From positions 124,001 to 188,000 of the forward strand of contig NZ_JACVZE010000004.1 in NCBI RefSeq assembly GCF_015461805.1: 64,000 bases of DNA, read 5' to 3'. Both the position numbers and the translations under genes were made by a program. This DNA is from Pseudomonas pisciculturae. GTDB taxonomy: Bacteria; Pseudomonadota; Gammaproteobacteria; Pseudomonadales; Pseudomonadaceae. Numbering within the stretch: position 1 is the first letter of the stretch; each line of letters starts with the position of its first letter. Under the pieces are notes generated by a model. It was not told where the DNA came from. It made no database searches and saw nothing but the letters and a program-made list of their open reading frames with translations. Below, in pieces: positions 1-7,883 of the stretch.

Positions 1-670
1 GCAGGGTGAACTGCCCCGAAGCGATCGACGACTGCCCCACGCTGGCCATACGGCCGATACGCTCGATCAGGTCGGGGGTTTGCTGGGTGCAAATCTGCAT
101 CAGCAGGTAGGTTTCCAGCCAGGGGTCGAGGATCAAACCGGAGTCCAGGGTGACCTGTTCACGCAGGGCTTGCATGGCCGTCAGGGCCGAGGTGAAACGG
201 TCGTAGCCGTCTGGCCACCAACCCACGGTGCGCAGGGAGGCGGAGTCCATGCCCTTGACTGTGGCTTGCAACGCTTCGAAGCGGGCCAGGGTGTCGGCGC
301 TGGCGTTCTGGGTTTTCAGCGCTTCGCCCAGGGCTTGCAGGCTTTGCAGGATCAACGGAAAGTTGGCATCTACTTTGTCCATTGCCGCCTTCGCCGCCGG
401 GGTCGGGGCGTGCAGGATATCGGCGGCTTTCCAGCGTGCAGCCAGGTTGCGCTGGGCCGTGAGTTGGCCGTCCAGCGCATCCAGGGCCAGCAGCTGGCGA
501 ACGCCGGACTGCTCGCGAGTGATGACGGTGAGTTTGTCGCGGTAGTCCGAGCCGATTAGCCACAAGCTGCCCGCCAACGGCAGCATGAACAGGAAGAACA
601 GGATCTGGAATTTACGCGCAAAGCCAAAGCGCCCCAGCAGGGCGATACCCGGTGATAAAAGGCTGTGCAT
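1..670 (-). CDS. Methyl-accepting chemotaxis protein, N-terminal part (cut by window edge)
   Basis: The reading frame opens at the ATG complementary to 668-670 and runs without a stop to the left edge, giving about 223 residues. The N-terminus has a short basic/hydrophobic lead, then a membrane segment at roughly residues 25-42 (rich in Phe/Leu), then a long helical, soluble region expected to be the periplasmic ligand-binding part of a chemoreceptor. The HAMP and signalling domains would lie outside the window. The family call rests on this architecture and on similarity to Pseudomonas chemoreceptors with a large helical sensor; a sensor kinase with the same kind of input domain cannot be excluded. 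The gene is transcribed out of the window. Confidence 0.6.
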   Translation of the reverse strand, partial: MHSLLSPGIALLGRFGFARKFQILFFLFMLPLAGSLWLIGSDYRDKLTVITREQSGVRQLLALDALDGQLTAQRNLAARWKAADILHAPTPAAKAAMDKVDANFPLILQSLQALGEALKTQNASADTLARFEALQATVKGMDSASLRTVGWWPDGYDRFTSALTAMQALREQVTLDSGLILDPWLETYLLMQICTQQTPDLIERIGRMASVGQSSIASGQFTL

Positions 671-903
671 ATGCGACCACTCCCCAAAAACGACCCACGC
701 GGTGCACCGCAGGGTGAAGCCTTGAAATGACTAGCAGCAAAACGCCATGTCATTGATTGGGAAGGCACTAGCAAGATACGGGCCGGAGGGTGGGAGGCCG
801 GGGATAGGCGGGGTGGCACGCTAAAGGTGCAGGGTTTGCGCACTAAGATGGGGCAAAAGCACTCAGTCTTGAGCCCCAATTTGTAACCACACCACAAATC
901 GAG

Positions 904-992
904 TGTGGGAGCTGGCTTGCCTGCGATAGCGGCAGTTCAGTCAACACAGTTTTAGCTGACCCACCGCTATCGCAGGCAAGCCAGCTCCCACA
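904..992. repeat. REPIN (two inverted REP sequences)
   Basis: An 89-bp imperfect palindrome: the arm at 904-930 begins GTGGGAGCTGGCTTGCCTGC and is mirrored at 966-992. It sits in the 341-bp gap 671-1011 between the chemoreceptor start and the DUF3144 stop. The rest of that gap (671-903) should hold the chemoreceptor promoter; no convincing gene was found there. Confidence 0.9.
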
Positions 993-1011
993 TTTTAGAT
1001 CTCACCAGACA

Positions 1012-1314
1012 TCACTGCTCTGCGGTTTTCTCGACGCTGTACCGGCTGAAATTATTGATGTGATCATCCAGATTATCCTCAAGCATCATCCGGTACTGAT
1101 CACAGAAATACTTCAACATCGCTTCCCGCGCATCGGCCATTTCTGCACCGGACTTGAAGTTGCGCGCACTGGCCCAGGCATTGAATCGGGTGGTGCCAAA
1201 CATCATCGAAGCACTGACCTCGCCGAGGTTATCGCAGGTCTTGAGCTGCTCGTTGGACAACTCGATGTGCGCGTCGGCGCGGTCGTAGAAGGGTTGGTTG
1301 GTGGCGTCGGCCAT
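1012..1314 (-). CDS. DUF3144 family protein
   Basis: A 100-residue soluble acidic protein starting MADATNQPFYDRADAHIELS. The core reads NEQLKTCDNLGEVSASMMFG, followed by FNAWASARNF, a pattern I associate with the small uncharacterised DUF3144 family of Pseudomonas and relatives. No signal peptide or membrane segment is visible. A longer frame extends upstream, but its extra N-terminus is the out-of-frame shadow of trmK, so the ATG at 1314 is preferred. It lies 28 bp downstream of trmK on the same strand and may be co-transcribed. Molecular function is unknown. Confidence 0.8.
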   Translation of the reverse strand: MADATNQPFYDRADAHIELSNEQLKTCDNLGEVSASMMFGTTRFNAWASARNFKSGAEMADAREAMLKYFCDQYRMMLEDNLDDHINNFSRYSVEKTAEQ

Positions 1315-1342
1315 TGCGTGGTTCCTTGGTAATAAAGGGCTA

Positions 1343-2038
1343 TCAGGCCAGCAGTGCGGTGATCCACTTGATCTGCTGGGTGATGTCTTCAAGTTTGTCT
1401 TGGGGCACGGCCTGTTGTGCGCGTTCCAGGCCGGCCAGGGTTTTGTGTTTTTGCCGAAGCAGGCGTTGCCATTTCGCGATAAACGCCGGGCTACGCGCTT
1501 GCATGTGCAGGGGGCCGAAGTACAGCTGTTCAGCGCTGTAGGCCACCGGTTCGGCACGTTCGGCGACGATGATTTCATAGTAGAAGCGGTTTTCGTGCAG
1601 CAGCTCTTCAATCAGGATCGAGTAGCCGTTGTGCATCAACCATTGGCGCAACGGCTGCTCGCCGCCGTTGGGTTGCAGGATCAAGCGTTCCTGGCCACTC
1701 AAGTGCGCCTTGCCGCTGTCGAGAATGTCGCGGATCGTCTCGCCCCCCATGCCGCACACGCTGATCGCGGTGATGCCGTCTGCGGGCGCTATCGCCGCCA
1801 GGCCATCGGCCAGGCGCACGGTGATGTGCTGCTCCAGGCCGTTGTCACGCACGGTACGTTGGGCGGCATGAAAGGGTGTAGCCGCCACCTCCCCCGCCAC
1901 CGCTGCCGTGATTGCACCACGGCGCATCAAGGCCACGGGCAGGTAGCCATGGTCGGAGCCAATATCGGCCAGGCGTGCGCCAGCAGGCACGTTCGCCGCC
2001 ACACGCTCAAGGCGCATGGATAAAGTGTGTTCGTTCAA
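1343..2038 (-). CDS. trmK: tRNA (adenine(22)-N1)-methyltransferase family protein
   Basis: A 231-residue class I SAM-dependent methyltransferase. Residues 15-40 carry the SAM-binding motif (ARLADIGSDHGYLPVAL), and the family signature ISVCGMGGETIRDIL lies near residue 95, followed by LILQPNGGEQPLRQWL. The C-terminal third (KWQRLLRQKHKTLAGLERAQ) is a helical extension typical of TrmK, which methylates N1 of A22 in tRNA in Bacillus. The protein is cytosolic. It ends 28 bp before the DUF3144 gene, and the GntR regulator stop lies only 5 bp upstream of its start. The family is firm; the exact tRNA target in Pseudomonas is inferred. Confidence 0.85.
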   Translation of the reverse strand: MNEHTLSMRLERVAANVPAGARLADIGSDHGYLPVALMRRGAITAAVAGEVAATPFHAAQRTVRDNGLEQHITVRLADGLAAIAPADGITAISVCGMGGETIRDILDSGKAHLSGQERLILQPNGGEQPLRQWLMHNGYSILIEELLHENRFYYEIIVAERAEPVAYSAEQLYFGPLHMQARSPAFIAKWQRLLRQKHKTLAGLERAQQAVPQDKLEDITQQIKWITALLA

Positions 2039-2043
2039 CTGCC

Positions 2044-2754
2044 CTACTCTCCGGAAAAACGGTCGCGACTGTTGGTCAAGTGCAGCACCATCGCGGCGCG
2101 TGCGGCGTCGGGGTCCTGGCGCTTGATCGCGTTGAAAATGGCCTCGTGCTCAAGGTTCGCCAAGTACCCCAGTTGGGCAAAGTCGGCACCGCCGCGTTCG
2201 GCACCTTTGACCTGGGTACGAGGGATCATCGCGTTGCCCAGGTGCAGCATGATTTCGGTGAAGAAGGTGTTGCCGGTGGCCTCGGCGATCAATTGGTGGA
2301 AGCGTTTGTCCTCTTCCACGCAGCTGTCGTTGTTGGCCAGGGAGGCCTGGTAGTCGGTGAGCGCCTCGCGCATGCGGGTCAGTTGCTCATCGCTTCTACG
2401 CAGCGCCGCCAAGGCCACGGCCTGCACCTCAAGGCCCAGGCGCAGTTCGAGCATGCTGCGCACGCTGGCCACGGTGTCGACGTTAAGGCGCAGCCCGGAT
2501 TGCGCTTGCGGCGCCAACACGAAGGTGCCGATGCCATGTCGCGTTTCCACCAACCCCGACGCTTGCAACTTGGATAGCGCTTCACGTACCACCGTGCGGC
2601 TGACGCCATGCTCGGCCACGATGGTGGATTCGGACGGCAGTTTTTCACCGGGCTTCAACTGCCCCAGCAAGATGCGCTGGCTCAGTGCTTCGACCACGCC
2701 TTGGGCCAGGTTATGGGAACGTCGACGAACAGGGGGTTCGCTTTCAATAGGCAT
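2044..2754 (-). CDS. FadR-subfamily GntR transcriptional regulator, probable D-glucarate regulator
   Basis: A 236-residue regulator. The N-terminal winged helix-turn-helix (about residues 13-80) reads NLAQGVVEALSQRILLGQL, then GEKLPSEST and SRTVVREALSKLQASGLVET, the classic GntR signature. The C-terminal half is an all-helical FCD ligand-binding domain with likely metal-binding histidines (HQLIAEATGN, NLEHEAIFNAI, MVLHL). The ATG at 2754 (MPIESEPPVRRR) is preferred over the longer frame from 2850, which would translate through a candidate operator. It is divergent from the glucarate transporter and dehydratase genes, so it probably controls them and responds to a sugar acid. Confidence 0.85.
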   Translation of the reverse strand: MPIESEPPVRRRSHNLAQGVVEALSQRILLGQLKPGEKLPSESTIVAEHGVSRTVVREALSKLQASGLVETRHGIGTFVLAPQAQSGLRLNVDTVASVRSMLELRLGLEVQAVALAALRRSDEQLTRMREALTDYQASLANNDSCVEEDKRFHQLIAEATGNTFFTEIMLHLGNAMIPRTQVKGAERGGADFAQLGYLANLEHEAIFNAIKRQDPDAARAAMVLHLTNSRDRFSGE

Positions 2755-3094
2755 CGCTACGGGTCCACGGGGTTGGGCTGGGAGGGAGCTTAACACCCTG
2801 CCCGAGGCCAAGGCGGAGCTGAGTAAAAAAACGCCAAACTTGTATGACAACCAACACGATCACGCTATGACCCGTGTAAGGTCGAAATCATTTTCTTCGG
2901 GCGATCCGCATCGCCCAGCACAACCACAAACCCCAATAAAACATGGAAAATAACCAAAACAAAGGGCTCACCATCAGCCTTATAAGAACAAATACATCCT
3001 CCCCCGCATTGCGATACTCAGAAAATCACTTGTATGATGTCTATCAACAAAACACGCAATCCCACATAAAAACAAATCAGGGGGAGTTTGAATT
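2755..3094. promoter_or_regulatory. Divergent control region between the GntR gene and the glucarate operon
   Basis: This 340-bp AT-rich gap contains two same-orientation copies of ACTTGTATGA, at 2838-2847 and 3028-3037. The first extends to TTGTATGACAA (2840-2850), which fits the FadR-subfamily operator pattern TnGTnnnACnA exactly. The second copy overlaps a plausible promoter for the + strand operon: TTGCGA at 3009-3014, an 18-bp spacer, and TATGAT at 3033-3038. A GGGGGAG ribosome-binding site (3080-3086) precedes the GTG start at 3095. No gene is apparent in the gap. Confidence 0.55.
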
Positions 3095-4456
3095 GTGACC
3101 AATTCAAGCCATGCATCTACCGCTCCAGAAAGTGATCCAGTCCTCGCGCGTGCCGTGCGCAAAGTGAAGGGCCATGTGCTCCCACTGTTCGTGGTCATGT
3201 TCATCCTCAACTACATCGACCGGGTCAATATCGGCTTTGTGCGCACGCACATGGAGCATGACCTGGGCATCGGCGCGGCCGCCTACGGGTTCGGCGCCGG
3301 GCTGTTCTTCATCGGCTACGCCCTCTTCGAAGTGCCCTCCAACATGCTGCTGCAAAAGGTCGGGGCACGTATCTGGCTGACCCGCATCATGTTCACCTGG
3401 GGCATCGTCGCCACACTGATGGCGTTCATCCAGAACGAAACCCACTTCTACATCCTGCGCTTTCTGCTGGGGGTGGCCGAAGCCGGCTTCTTTCCAGGCG
3501 TGATCTATTACTTCACGCGCTGGTTGCCTGGCGTGGAGCGCGGTAAGGCCATTGCGATTTTCCTCAGTGGCTCAGCCGTCGCCTCGCTGATCTCCGGCCC
3601 ATTGTCGGGCGCGCTGTTGCAAATCGAAGGCTTTGGCTTGCACGGCTGGCAATGGATGTTTGCCATCGAAGGCCTGGCCTCGGTGGTGATCGGCTTCTTT
3701 GTGTGGTTCTGGCTCGACTCCAAACCCCATGACGCCAAATGGATGACCCGCGAAGAGCAGGACGCGCTGGTCAACGCCATCGACCAGGAACAGCGCGAGC
3801 GTGACGCCGTCAACACGGTCAAACCCACCATTGGCAAGCTGCTCAAAGACCGCCAGATCATGCTGTTCTGCGCCCTGTATTTCTGCATCCAACTGACGAT
3901 CTACGCCGCCACGTTCTGGCTGCCGAGCATCATCAAGAAGATGGGCGACTTGAGTGACGTGCAGGTCGGTTTCTTCAACTCGATCCCGTGGCTGATCTCG
4001 ATCATCGCCATGTACGCCTTCGCGTCGTTGTCGGGCAAGTTCAAGTTCCAACAGGCGTGGGTGGCGACGGCGTTGCTGATTGCGGCGGCGGGGATGTTCA
4101 TGTCCACCACCGGCGGGCCGATCTTTGCCTTTGTGGCGATCTGCTTTGCAGCCATTGGTTTCAAGTCGGCGTCGTCGCTGTTTTGGCCGATCCCGCAGGG
4201 TTATCTGGATGCGCGCATCGCCGCAGCGGTGATCGCGTTGATCAACTCCATTGGCAACCTGGGCGGCTTCGTCGCGCCGACCACCTTCGGCTTTCTGGAG
4301 CAGACCACCGGCTCGATCCAGGGCGGCCTATACGGCCTGGCGGGTACGTCGGTGCTCGCCGCGATGCTGGTGTTTTTTGCCAAGACATCACCCGCCCCTG
4401 TGCTGAGCTCACCGAGCGCTGTGCCCGCGGGCGCAACCCTCAGCAAACCTCTTTGA
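3095..4456 (+). CDS. gudP: MFS transporter, D-glucarate/galactarate permease type
   Basis: A 453-residue 12-helix major facilitator of the anion:cation symporter family. The early segment LNYIDRVNIGFVRTHM after the first helix, and the FFPGVIYYFTRWLPGVERGK motif near residue 135, are characteristic of GudP/ExuT-like sugar-acid permeases. The GTG at 3095 is chosen because of a strong Shine-Dalgarno 8 bp upstream. The dehydratase gene follows after 19 bp. Context indicates proton-coupled import of D-glucarate (or galactarate); substrate assignment is by neighbourhood, and related members carry galactonate or tartrate. Confidence 0.8.
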   Translation: MTNSSHASTAPESDPVLARAVRKVKGHVLPLFVVMFILNYIDRVNIGFVRTHMEHDLGIGAAAYGFGAGLFFIGYALFEVPSNMLLQKVGARIWLTRIMFTWGIVATLMAFIQNETHFYILRFLLGVAEAGFFPGVIYYFTRWLPGVERGKAIAIFLSGSAVASLISGPLSGALLQIEGFGLHGWQWMFAIEGLASVVIGFFVWFWLDSKPHDAKWMTREEQDALVNAIDQEQRERDAVNTVKPTIGKLLKDRQIMLFCALYFCIQLTIYAATFWLPSIIKKMGDLSDVQVGFFNSIPWLISIIAMYAFASLSGKFKFQQAWVATALLIAAAGMFMSTTGGPIFAFVAICFAAIGFKSASSLFWPIPQGYLDARIAAAVIALINSIGNLGGFVAPTTFGFLEQTTGSIQGGLYGLAGTSVLAAMLVFFAKTSPAPVLSSPSAVPAGATLSKPL

Positions 4457-4475
4457 ACCTGTTTAGGAACCTGCC

Positions 4476-5801
4476 ATGAATACGCCCGTCGTCACCCACT
4501 TTCAGGTCATCCCCGTCGCCGGCCACGACAGCATGCTGCTCAACCTCAGCGGCGCCCACGGCCCTTACTTCACGCGCAATATCGTTATCCTCAAGGACAG
4601 CAGCGGTAACACCGGCGTGGGCGAAGTGCCCGGCGGTGAGCGCATCCGCGAAACCCTGGAGGATGCGCGCAGCCTGGTGATCGGCCAGCCTATCGGCCAG
4701 TACCAGCGCATGCTCAACCAGATGCGCACCACCTTTGCCTCAAGGGACTCTGCCGGTCGCGGCCTGCAAACCTTTGACCTGCGTATCACCATCCATGCCG
4801 TCACTGCCATGGAAGCCGCCCTGCTCGACTTGCTGGGTCAGTTCCTCGAAGTGCCGGTGGCCGCCTTGCTCGGTGAGGGTCAGCAGCGCGATGCGGTGAA
4901 AATGCTCGGCTATCTGTTTTATGTCGGCGACCGCAACGCGACCGACCTGGCTTACCGCAATGAAGCCGACGCCGACGATGAGTGGTTCCGCCTGCGCCAT
5001 GAAAAGGCGCTGACTGCCGACGCAGTGGTGTGCCTGGCCGAAGCCGCCAAGGCCAAGTACGGCTTCAACGACTTCAAACTCAAGGGCGGCGTGCTCAGTG
5101 GCGACGAAGAAATCGAAGCCGTCACCGCCCTGGCCGAACGCTTCCCCGATGCGCGCATCACCCTCGACCCGAACGGTGCCTGGTCACTCAAGGAAGCCAC
5201 CCGCCTGTGCCGCGACCAGCACAAAGTGCTGGCGTATGCCGAAGACCCCTGCGGCGCCGAAAACGGCTACTCGGGCCGTGAAGTCATGGCTGAATTTCGC
5301 CGTGCCACGGGGCTGAAAACCGCTACCAACATGATCGCCACCGACTGGCGCGAAATGGGCCACGCGATCCAGCTGCAATCGGTGGACATCCCGTTGGCCG
5401 ACCCGCACTTCTGGACCATGCAAGGCTCGGTTCGCGTCGCGCAGATGTGCAACGAGTGGGGCCTGACCTGGGGCTCGCATTCCAACAACCACTTTGATAT
5501 TTCCCTGGCGATGTTCACCCAGGTCGCCGCCGCCGCACCGGGGGATATCACCGCCATCGACACCCACTGGATCTGGCAGGACGGCCAGCGCCTGACCCGA
5601 GAACCGCTGAAAATTGAAGGAGGCTATGTGAAGGTGCCGGCCAAGCCTGGCTTGGGGGTAGACATCGATATGGACGCCGTGGCCAAGGCCCACGAGCTGT
5701 ACAAAGGCATGGGCCTGGGCGCGCGGGATGATAGCGTGGCGATGCAGTTTTTGATTCCCGGGTGGACATTCAATAACAAACAGCCCTGCCTGGTGCGATA
5801 A
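4476..5801 (+). CDS. gudD: D-glucarate dehydratase
   Basis: A 441-residue enolase-superfamily enzyme converting D-glucarate to 5-dehydro-4-deoxy-D-glucarate. Visible hallmarks are a substrate-capping N-terminal domain, the base-bearing FNDFKLKGG strand, metal ligands in ITLDPNGAW and [19 protein letters not shown], and the second catalytic region [15 protein letters not shown] with its histidine. Length matches GudD (about 440-450). It is the second gene of the operon after the permease. The next catabolic enzyme (5-keto-4-deoxyglucarate dehydratase or aldolase) is not in this window. Confidence 0.93.
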   Translation: MNTPVVTHFQVIPVAGHDSMLLNLSGAHGPYFTRNIVILKDSSGNTGVGEVPGGERIRETLEDARSLVIGQPIGQYQRMLNQMRTTFASRDSAGRGLQTFDLRITIHAVTAMEAALLDLLGQFLEVPVAALLGEGQQRDAVKMLGYLFYVGDRNATDLAYRNEADADDEWFRLRHEKALTADAVVCLAEAAKAKYGFNDFKLKGGVLSGDEEIEAVTALAERFPDARITLDPNGAWSLKEATRLCRDQHKVLAYAEDPCGAENGYSGREVMAEFRRATGLKTATNMIATDWREMGHAIQLQSVDIPLADPHFWTMQGSVRVAQMCNEWGLTWGSHSNNHFDISLAMFTQVAAAAPGDITAIDTHWIWQDGQRLTREPLKIEGGYVKVPAKPGLGVDIDMDAVAKAHELYKGMGLGARDDSVAMQFLIPGWTFNNKQPCLVR

Positions 5802-5851
5802 ACCGGTGGAAGGGTAAGCCCTGATGCCAGCCAGTCAAGGATGAACACTGT

Positions 5852-5963
5852 ACCTGTGGCGAGGGAGCTTGCTCCCGCTGGACTGCGCAGCAGTCCCCAT
5901 TCTTTTAAACAAATAGCGGGGCCGCTTCGCGCCCCAGCGGGAGCAAGCTCCCTCGCCACAGGT
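5852..5963. repeat. REPIN downstream of gudD
   Basis: A 112-bp inverted pair with arms ACCTGTGGCGAGGGAGCTTG (5852-5871) and its mirror ending at 5963. A second, shorter inverted relation lies in the centre. This is the GTGGCGAGGGAGCTTGCTCCC subfamily, which recurs at 37190 and 48941. Confidence 0.9.
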
Positions 5964-5999
5964 AAGGTGTTAATCCTTAATGCCGCCTCCCACGCCTGT

Positions 6000-6353
6000 T
6001 CAGCGCGGCGTCTTGCCAGCTGCAATCGGCTGCACCGTCAGCTCCACACCCAACGCCAGCATCAGCTTCTGAATGGTTTCATAACGGGTTTTCGAGCCGC
6101 CCTTCAGGGTTTTATACAGGCTCTCCCGGTTAACCCCCGCCGCCTCAGCCACCTTATTGACCCCCTGGGCCTTGGCCACTTCGGCAAGTGCCTTCATAAG
6201 GATCTGCGGGTCTTGAGACTTCATGCTCTGCGCCAGATAAGCGCTGATAACCTGCGGGCTGTCGAGGAAGCGCGATGCTTCATAAACGCTGGTGCCGGTG
6301 GTATCCAGATCGAGGATCGGCATGTCCTCGGGGTTGAATTTCGATTCGCTCAT
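6000..6353 (-). CDS. HI1420-type antitoxin (HTH addiction-module antidote)
   Basis: A 117-residue protein. The N-terminal part contains YEASRFLDSPQVISAYLAQS, and the C-terminal half is a Cro/C1-like helix-turn-helix: GVNKVAEAAGVNRESLYKTL, then TRYETIQKLMLALGVELTV. This is the layout of the HI1420/HigA-like antidote family. It starts 1 bp after the toxin gene stop, giving toxin-first order as in higBA. It would bind and neutralise the toxin and repress the shared promoter. Family assignment is good; activity is untested. Confidence 0.85.
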   Translation of the reverse strand: MSESKFNPEDMPILDLDTTGTSVYEASRFLDSPQVISAYLAQSMKSQDPQILMKALAEVAKAQGVNKVAEAAGVNRESLYKTLKGGSKTRYETIQKLMLALGVELTVQPIAAGKTPR

Positions 6354-6354
6354 A

Positions 6355-6657
6355 TCATTGACCTCTCAGGGCTTCGAGGATCTCTCTTGCCCGTTTGATT
6401 CCTCGCTTTTGGTCGGTTTTATCACTGCCCCACAGCATCAGGTAAGCGGTGATTCCCGTGCGCACGAAGTAGATTCTGTAGCCGGGCCCAACAAATACGC
6501 GCATTTCACTCAGGCCCTCGCCTACCGCCTCGCAATCGCCAAAGTTGTTCTCTTCGGCCCGGTCCAGCCGGGTCAATACCGCTGTTTTCCCGCACACATC
6601 CCTCATACCGTCGAGCCATGTATCAAACTCCGGCGTCCTGCCGATCAAGTGGGTCAC
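6355..6657 (-). CDS. HI1419-type (RelE/ParE-superfamily, Gp49-like) toxin
   Basis: A 100-residue basic protein opening with GTG at 6657 (MTHLIGRTPEFDTWLDG). The signature GEGLSEMRVFVGPGYRIYFV followed by LMLWGSDKTDQKRGIKRARE matches the HI1419/HigB-like killer family; relatives are ribosome-dependent mRNA interferases. It is the promoter-proximal gene of the pair. The usual -GGDKSTQ- box is here GSDKTDQ, a mild deviation that leaves activity uncertain. It sits between REP-bearing intergenic regions, consistent with an accessory module. Confidence 0.85.
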   Translation of the reverse strand: MTHLIGRTPEFDTWLDGMRDVCGKTAVLTRLDRAEENNFGDCEAVGEGLSEMRVFVGPGYRIYFVRTGITAYLMLWGSDKTDQKRGIKRAREILEALRGQ

Positions 6658-6667
6658 AGTATCACCT

Positions 6668-6683
6668 GTAGCCTACTGGCTAC
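6668..6683. promoter_or_regulatory. Palindrome before the toxin start, candidate autoregulatory operator
   Basis: GTAGCC-TACT-GGCTAC is a perfect 6-bp inverted repeat with a 4-bp centre, ending 10 bp upstream of the toxin start codon. Antitoxins of this class commonly repress from such a site. The remainder of 6658-6805 shows no gene. Confidence 0.4.
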
Positions 6684-6805
6684 TCCTTGTAGATGCTAGC
6701 GAATGTTTAGTCCCGGCGATAACCGGTAGAAAAACCCTAGCCCAGCCCCCACAGAAGTAGCCGTTCGATTCTATTAGCGCTTATTTCCCAAGCACCTGGC
6801 CGCCC

Positions 6806-7705
6806 TCAAAAATCCCAAAACGCCGCCACCCAGCGAAACGCCTCCCCATCGACCACCACACGGCCCACCGACGGGAACGGCAGATGCGTCGCCACAAACA
6901 GCTCGCCACTGGCCGCCGCTTCGGTCATCAGGCGCACACGCACGCGCACGGATTCTTCAGGGTCATGCTCAAAGCCGTTGTGCCACTCAGGGTGTTCGAA
7001 GGCCACCGGGAACAGCGCGTCGCCAGCGAAGGTCAGCCGTTCACCTCCAGATGTCACATACACCACGCTATGCCCCGGTGTATGGCCGCCAGTCAGTTTG
7101 GCGACTACCCCGGGCGCTACCTGGTGTTCATCGTCAAAGGTGTGCAGGTTATCTTGGTACAGCGCCATGAATTGCTGGGCCGTGGCCTTCAGGACGTCGG
7201 GCACCGGCGCGGGCATGTCGGTGTAGGTGAAGTCTGGCGAGGCCCAGAAGTCGACCTCGATGGCGGCCACGTGGATGCGCACGTCGGGGCGCAGTTTGTT
7301 CTTGACCTCATCGACCAGCAGGCCGCCGATGTGATCCATGTGCATATGGGTGATGACGATATCGGTCACAGACGACAGCGCGATACCGGCCGCCTCAAGG
7401 CGCTTGGGAAACTGCCCGGCCCGAGGGAAGCCGGGGAATTGCCCGCCCAGGCCGGCGTCCACCAGGATGACCTGCTCGCCGCTGCGCACCACCAGCACAT
7501 TCAACGCCCAGTCGAATGCATCCGGCCCCAGGAACATCTCTTTGAACCACGCGGCGCGGGCGGCCGGGGTGGCGTTGGTGGACATGGTTTGCGTCGGCAG
7601 CGGCAGCACGCCGTCGCTGATTACCAGCACATCGATTTCACCGACGCGCACGGCGTAGCGCGATGGCACCAGTTCTTCGGTCGGGGCTTTGAGTACTGTG
7701 GACAT
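6806..7705 (-). CDS. MBL-fold metallohydrolase
   Basis: A 299-residue metallo-beta-lactamase-fold hydrolase. The metal motif THMHMDHIGG places H120, H122, D124 and H125 in the dinuclear site; further ligands appear in LTGGHTPGHSVVYV, FAGDALFP and the C-terminal ATHLPFPS. The ATG at 7705 has an AGGAGAG Shine-Dalgarno; the longer frame upstream enters a REP element and is rejected. No signal peptide is evident at this start. Family members hydrolyse lactones or thioesters. Here it is the last gene on the minus-strand arm of the catabolic island, separated from argE by 156 bp. Confidence 0.8.
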   Translation of the reverse strand: MSTVLKAPTEELVPSRYAVRVGEIDVLVISDGVLPLPTQTMSTNATPAARAAWFKEMFLGPDAFDWALNVLVVRSGEQVILVDAGLGGQFPGFPRAGQFPKRLEAAGIALSSVTDIVITHMHMDHIGGLLVDEVKNKLRPDVRIHVAAIEVDFWASPDFTYTDMPAPVPDVLKATAQQFMALYQDNLHTFDDEHQVAPGVVAKLTGGHTPGHSVVYVTSGGERLTFAGDALFPVAFEHPEWHNGFEHDPEESVRVRVRLMTEAAASGELFVATHLPFPSVGRVVVDGEAFRWVAAFWDF

Positions 7706-7840
7706 GGTCGCTCTCCTAGGGTTTGCGGCAAGGGGCTCGCCTGCAAAACAGTGTGCGACTCGGCAACAGGGCTCGGAACCATACATGGGTATAGAGCGTG
7801 CATACGTTGCGGTGGGTCAGCCGGCATATCTGCCAGCCAT

Positions 7841-7883
7841 GCCGCCGCCTTCGCAGCCTCGCTAAAGCTCGACAGCTCCCACA
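7841..7883. repeat. Single REP overlapping the argE-like stop codon
   Basis: This 43-bp stretch is the reverse complement of the TGTGGGAGCTGTCGAGCTTTAG...GCGAAGGCGGCG element that forms the tandem array at 25964-26480. Its TAG (complement of 7862-7864) ends the ArgE-like reading frame, whose last residues PVGAVEL are encoded by the REP. Confidence 0.85.

Noticed and set aside
2755..2850. N-terminal extension of the GntR regulator
   Set aside because: It would run through the TTGTATGACAA operator-like box; the ATG at 2754 gives the normal family length.
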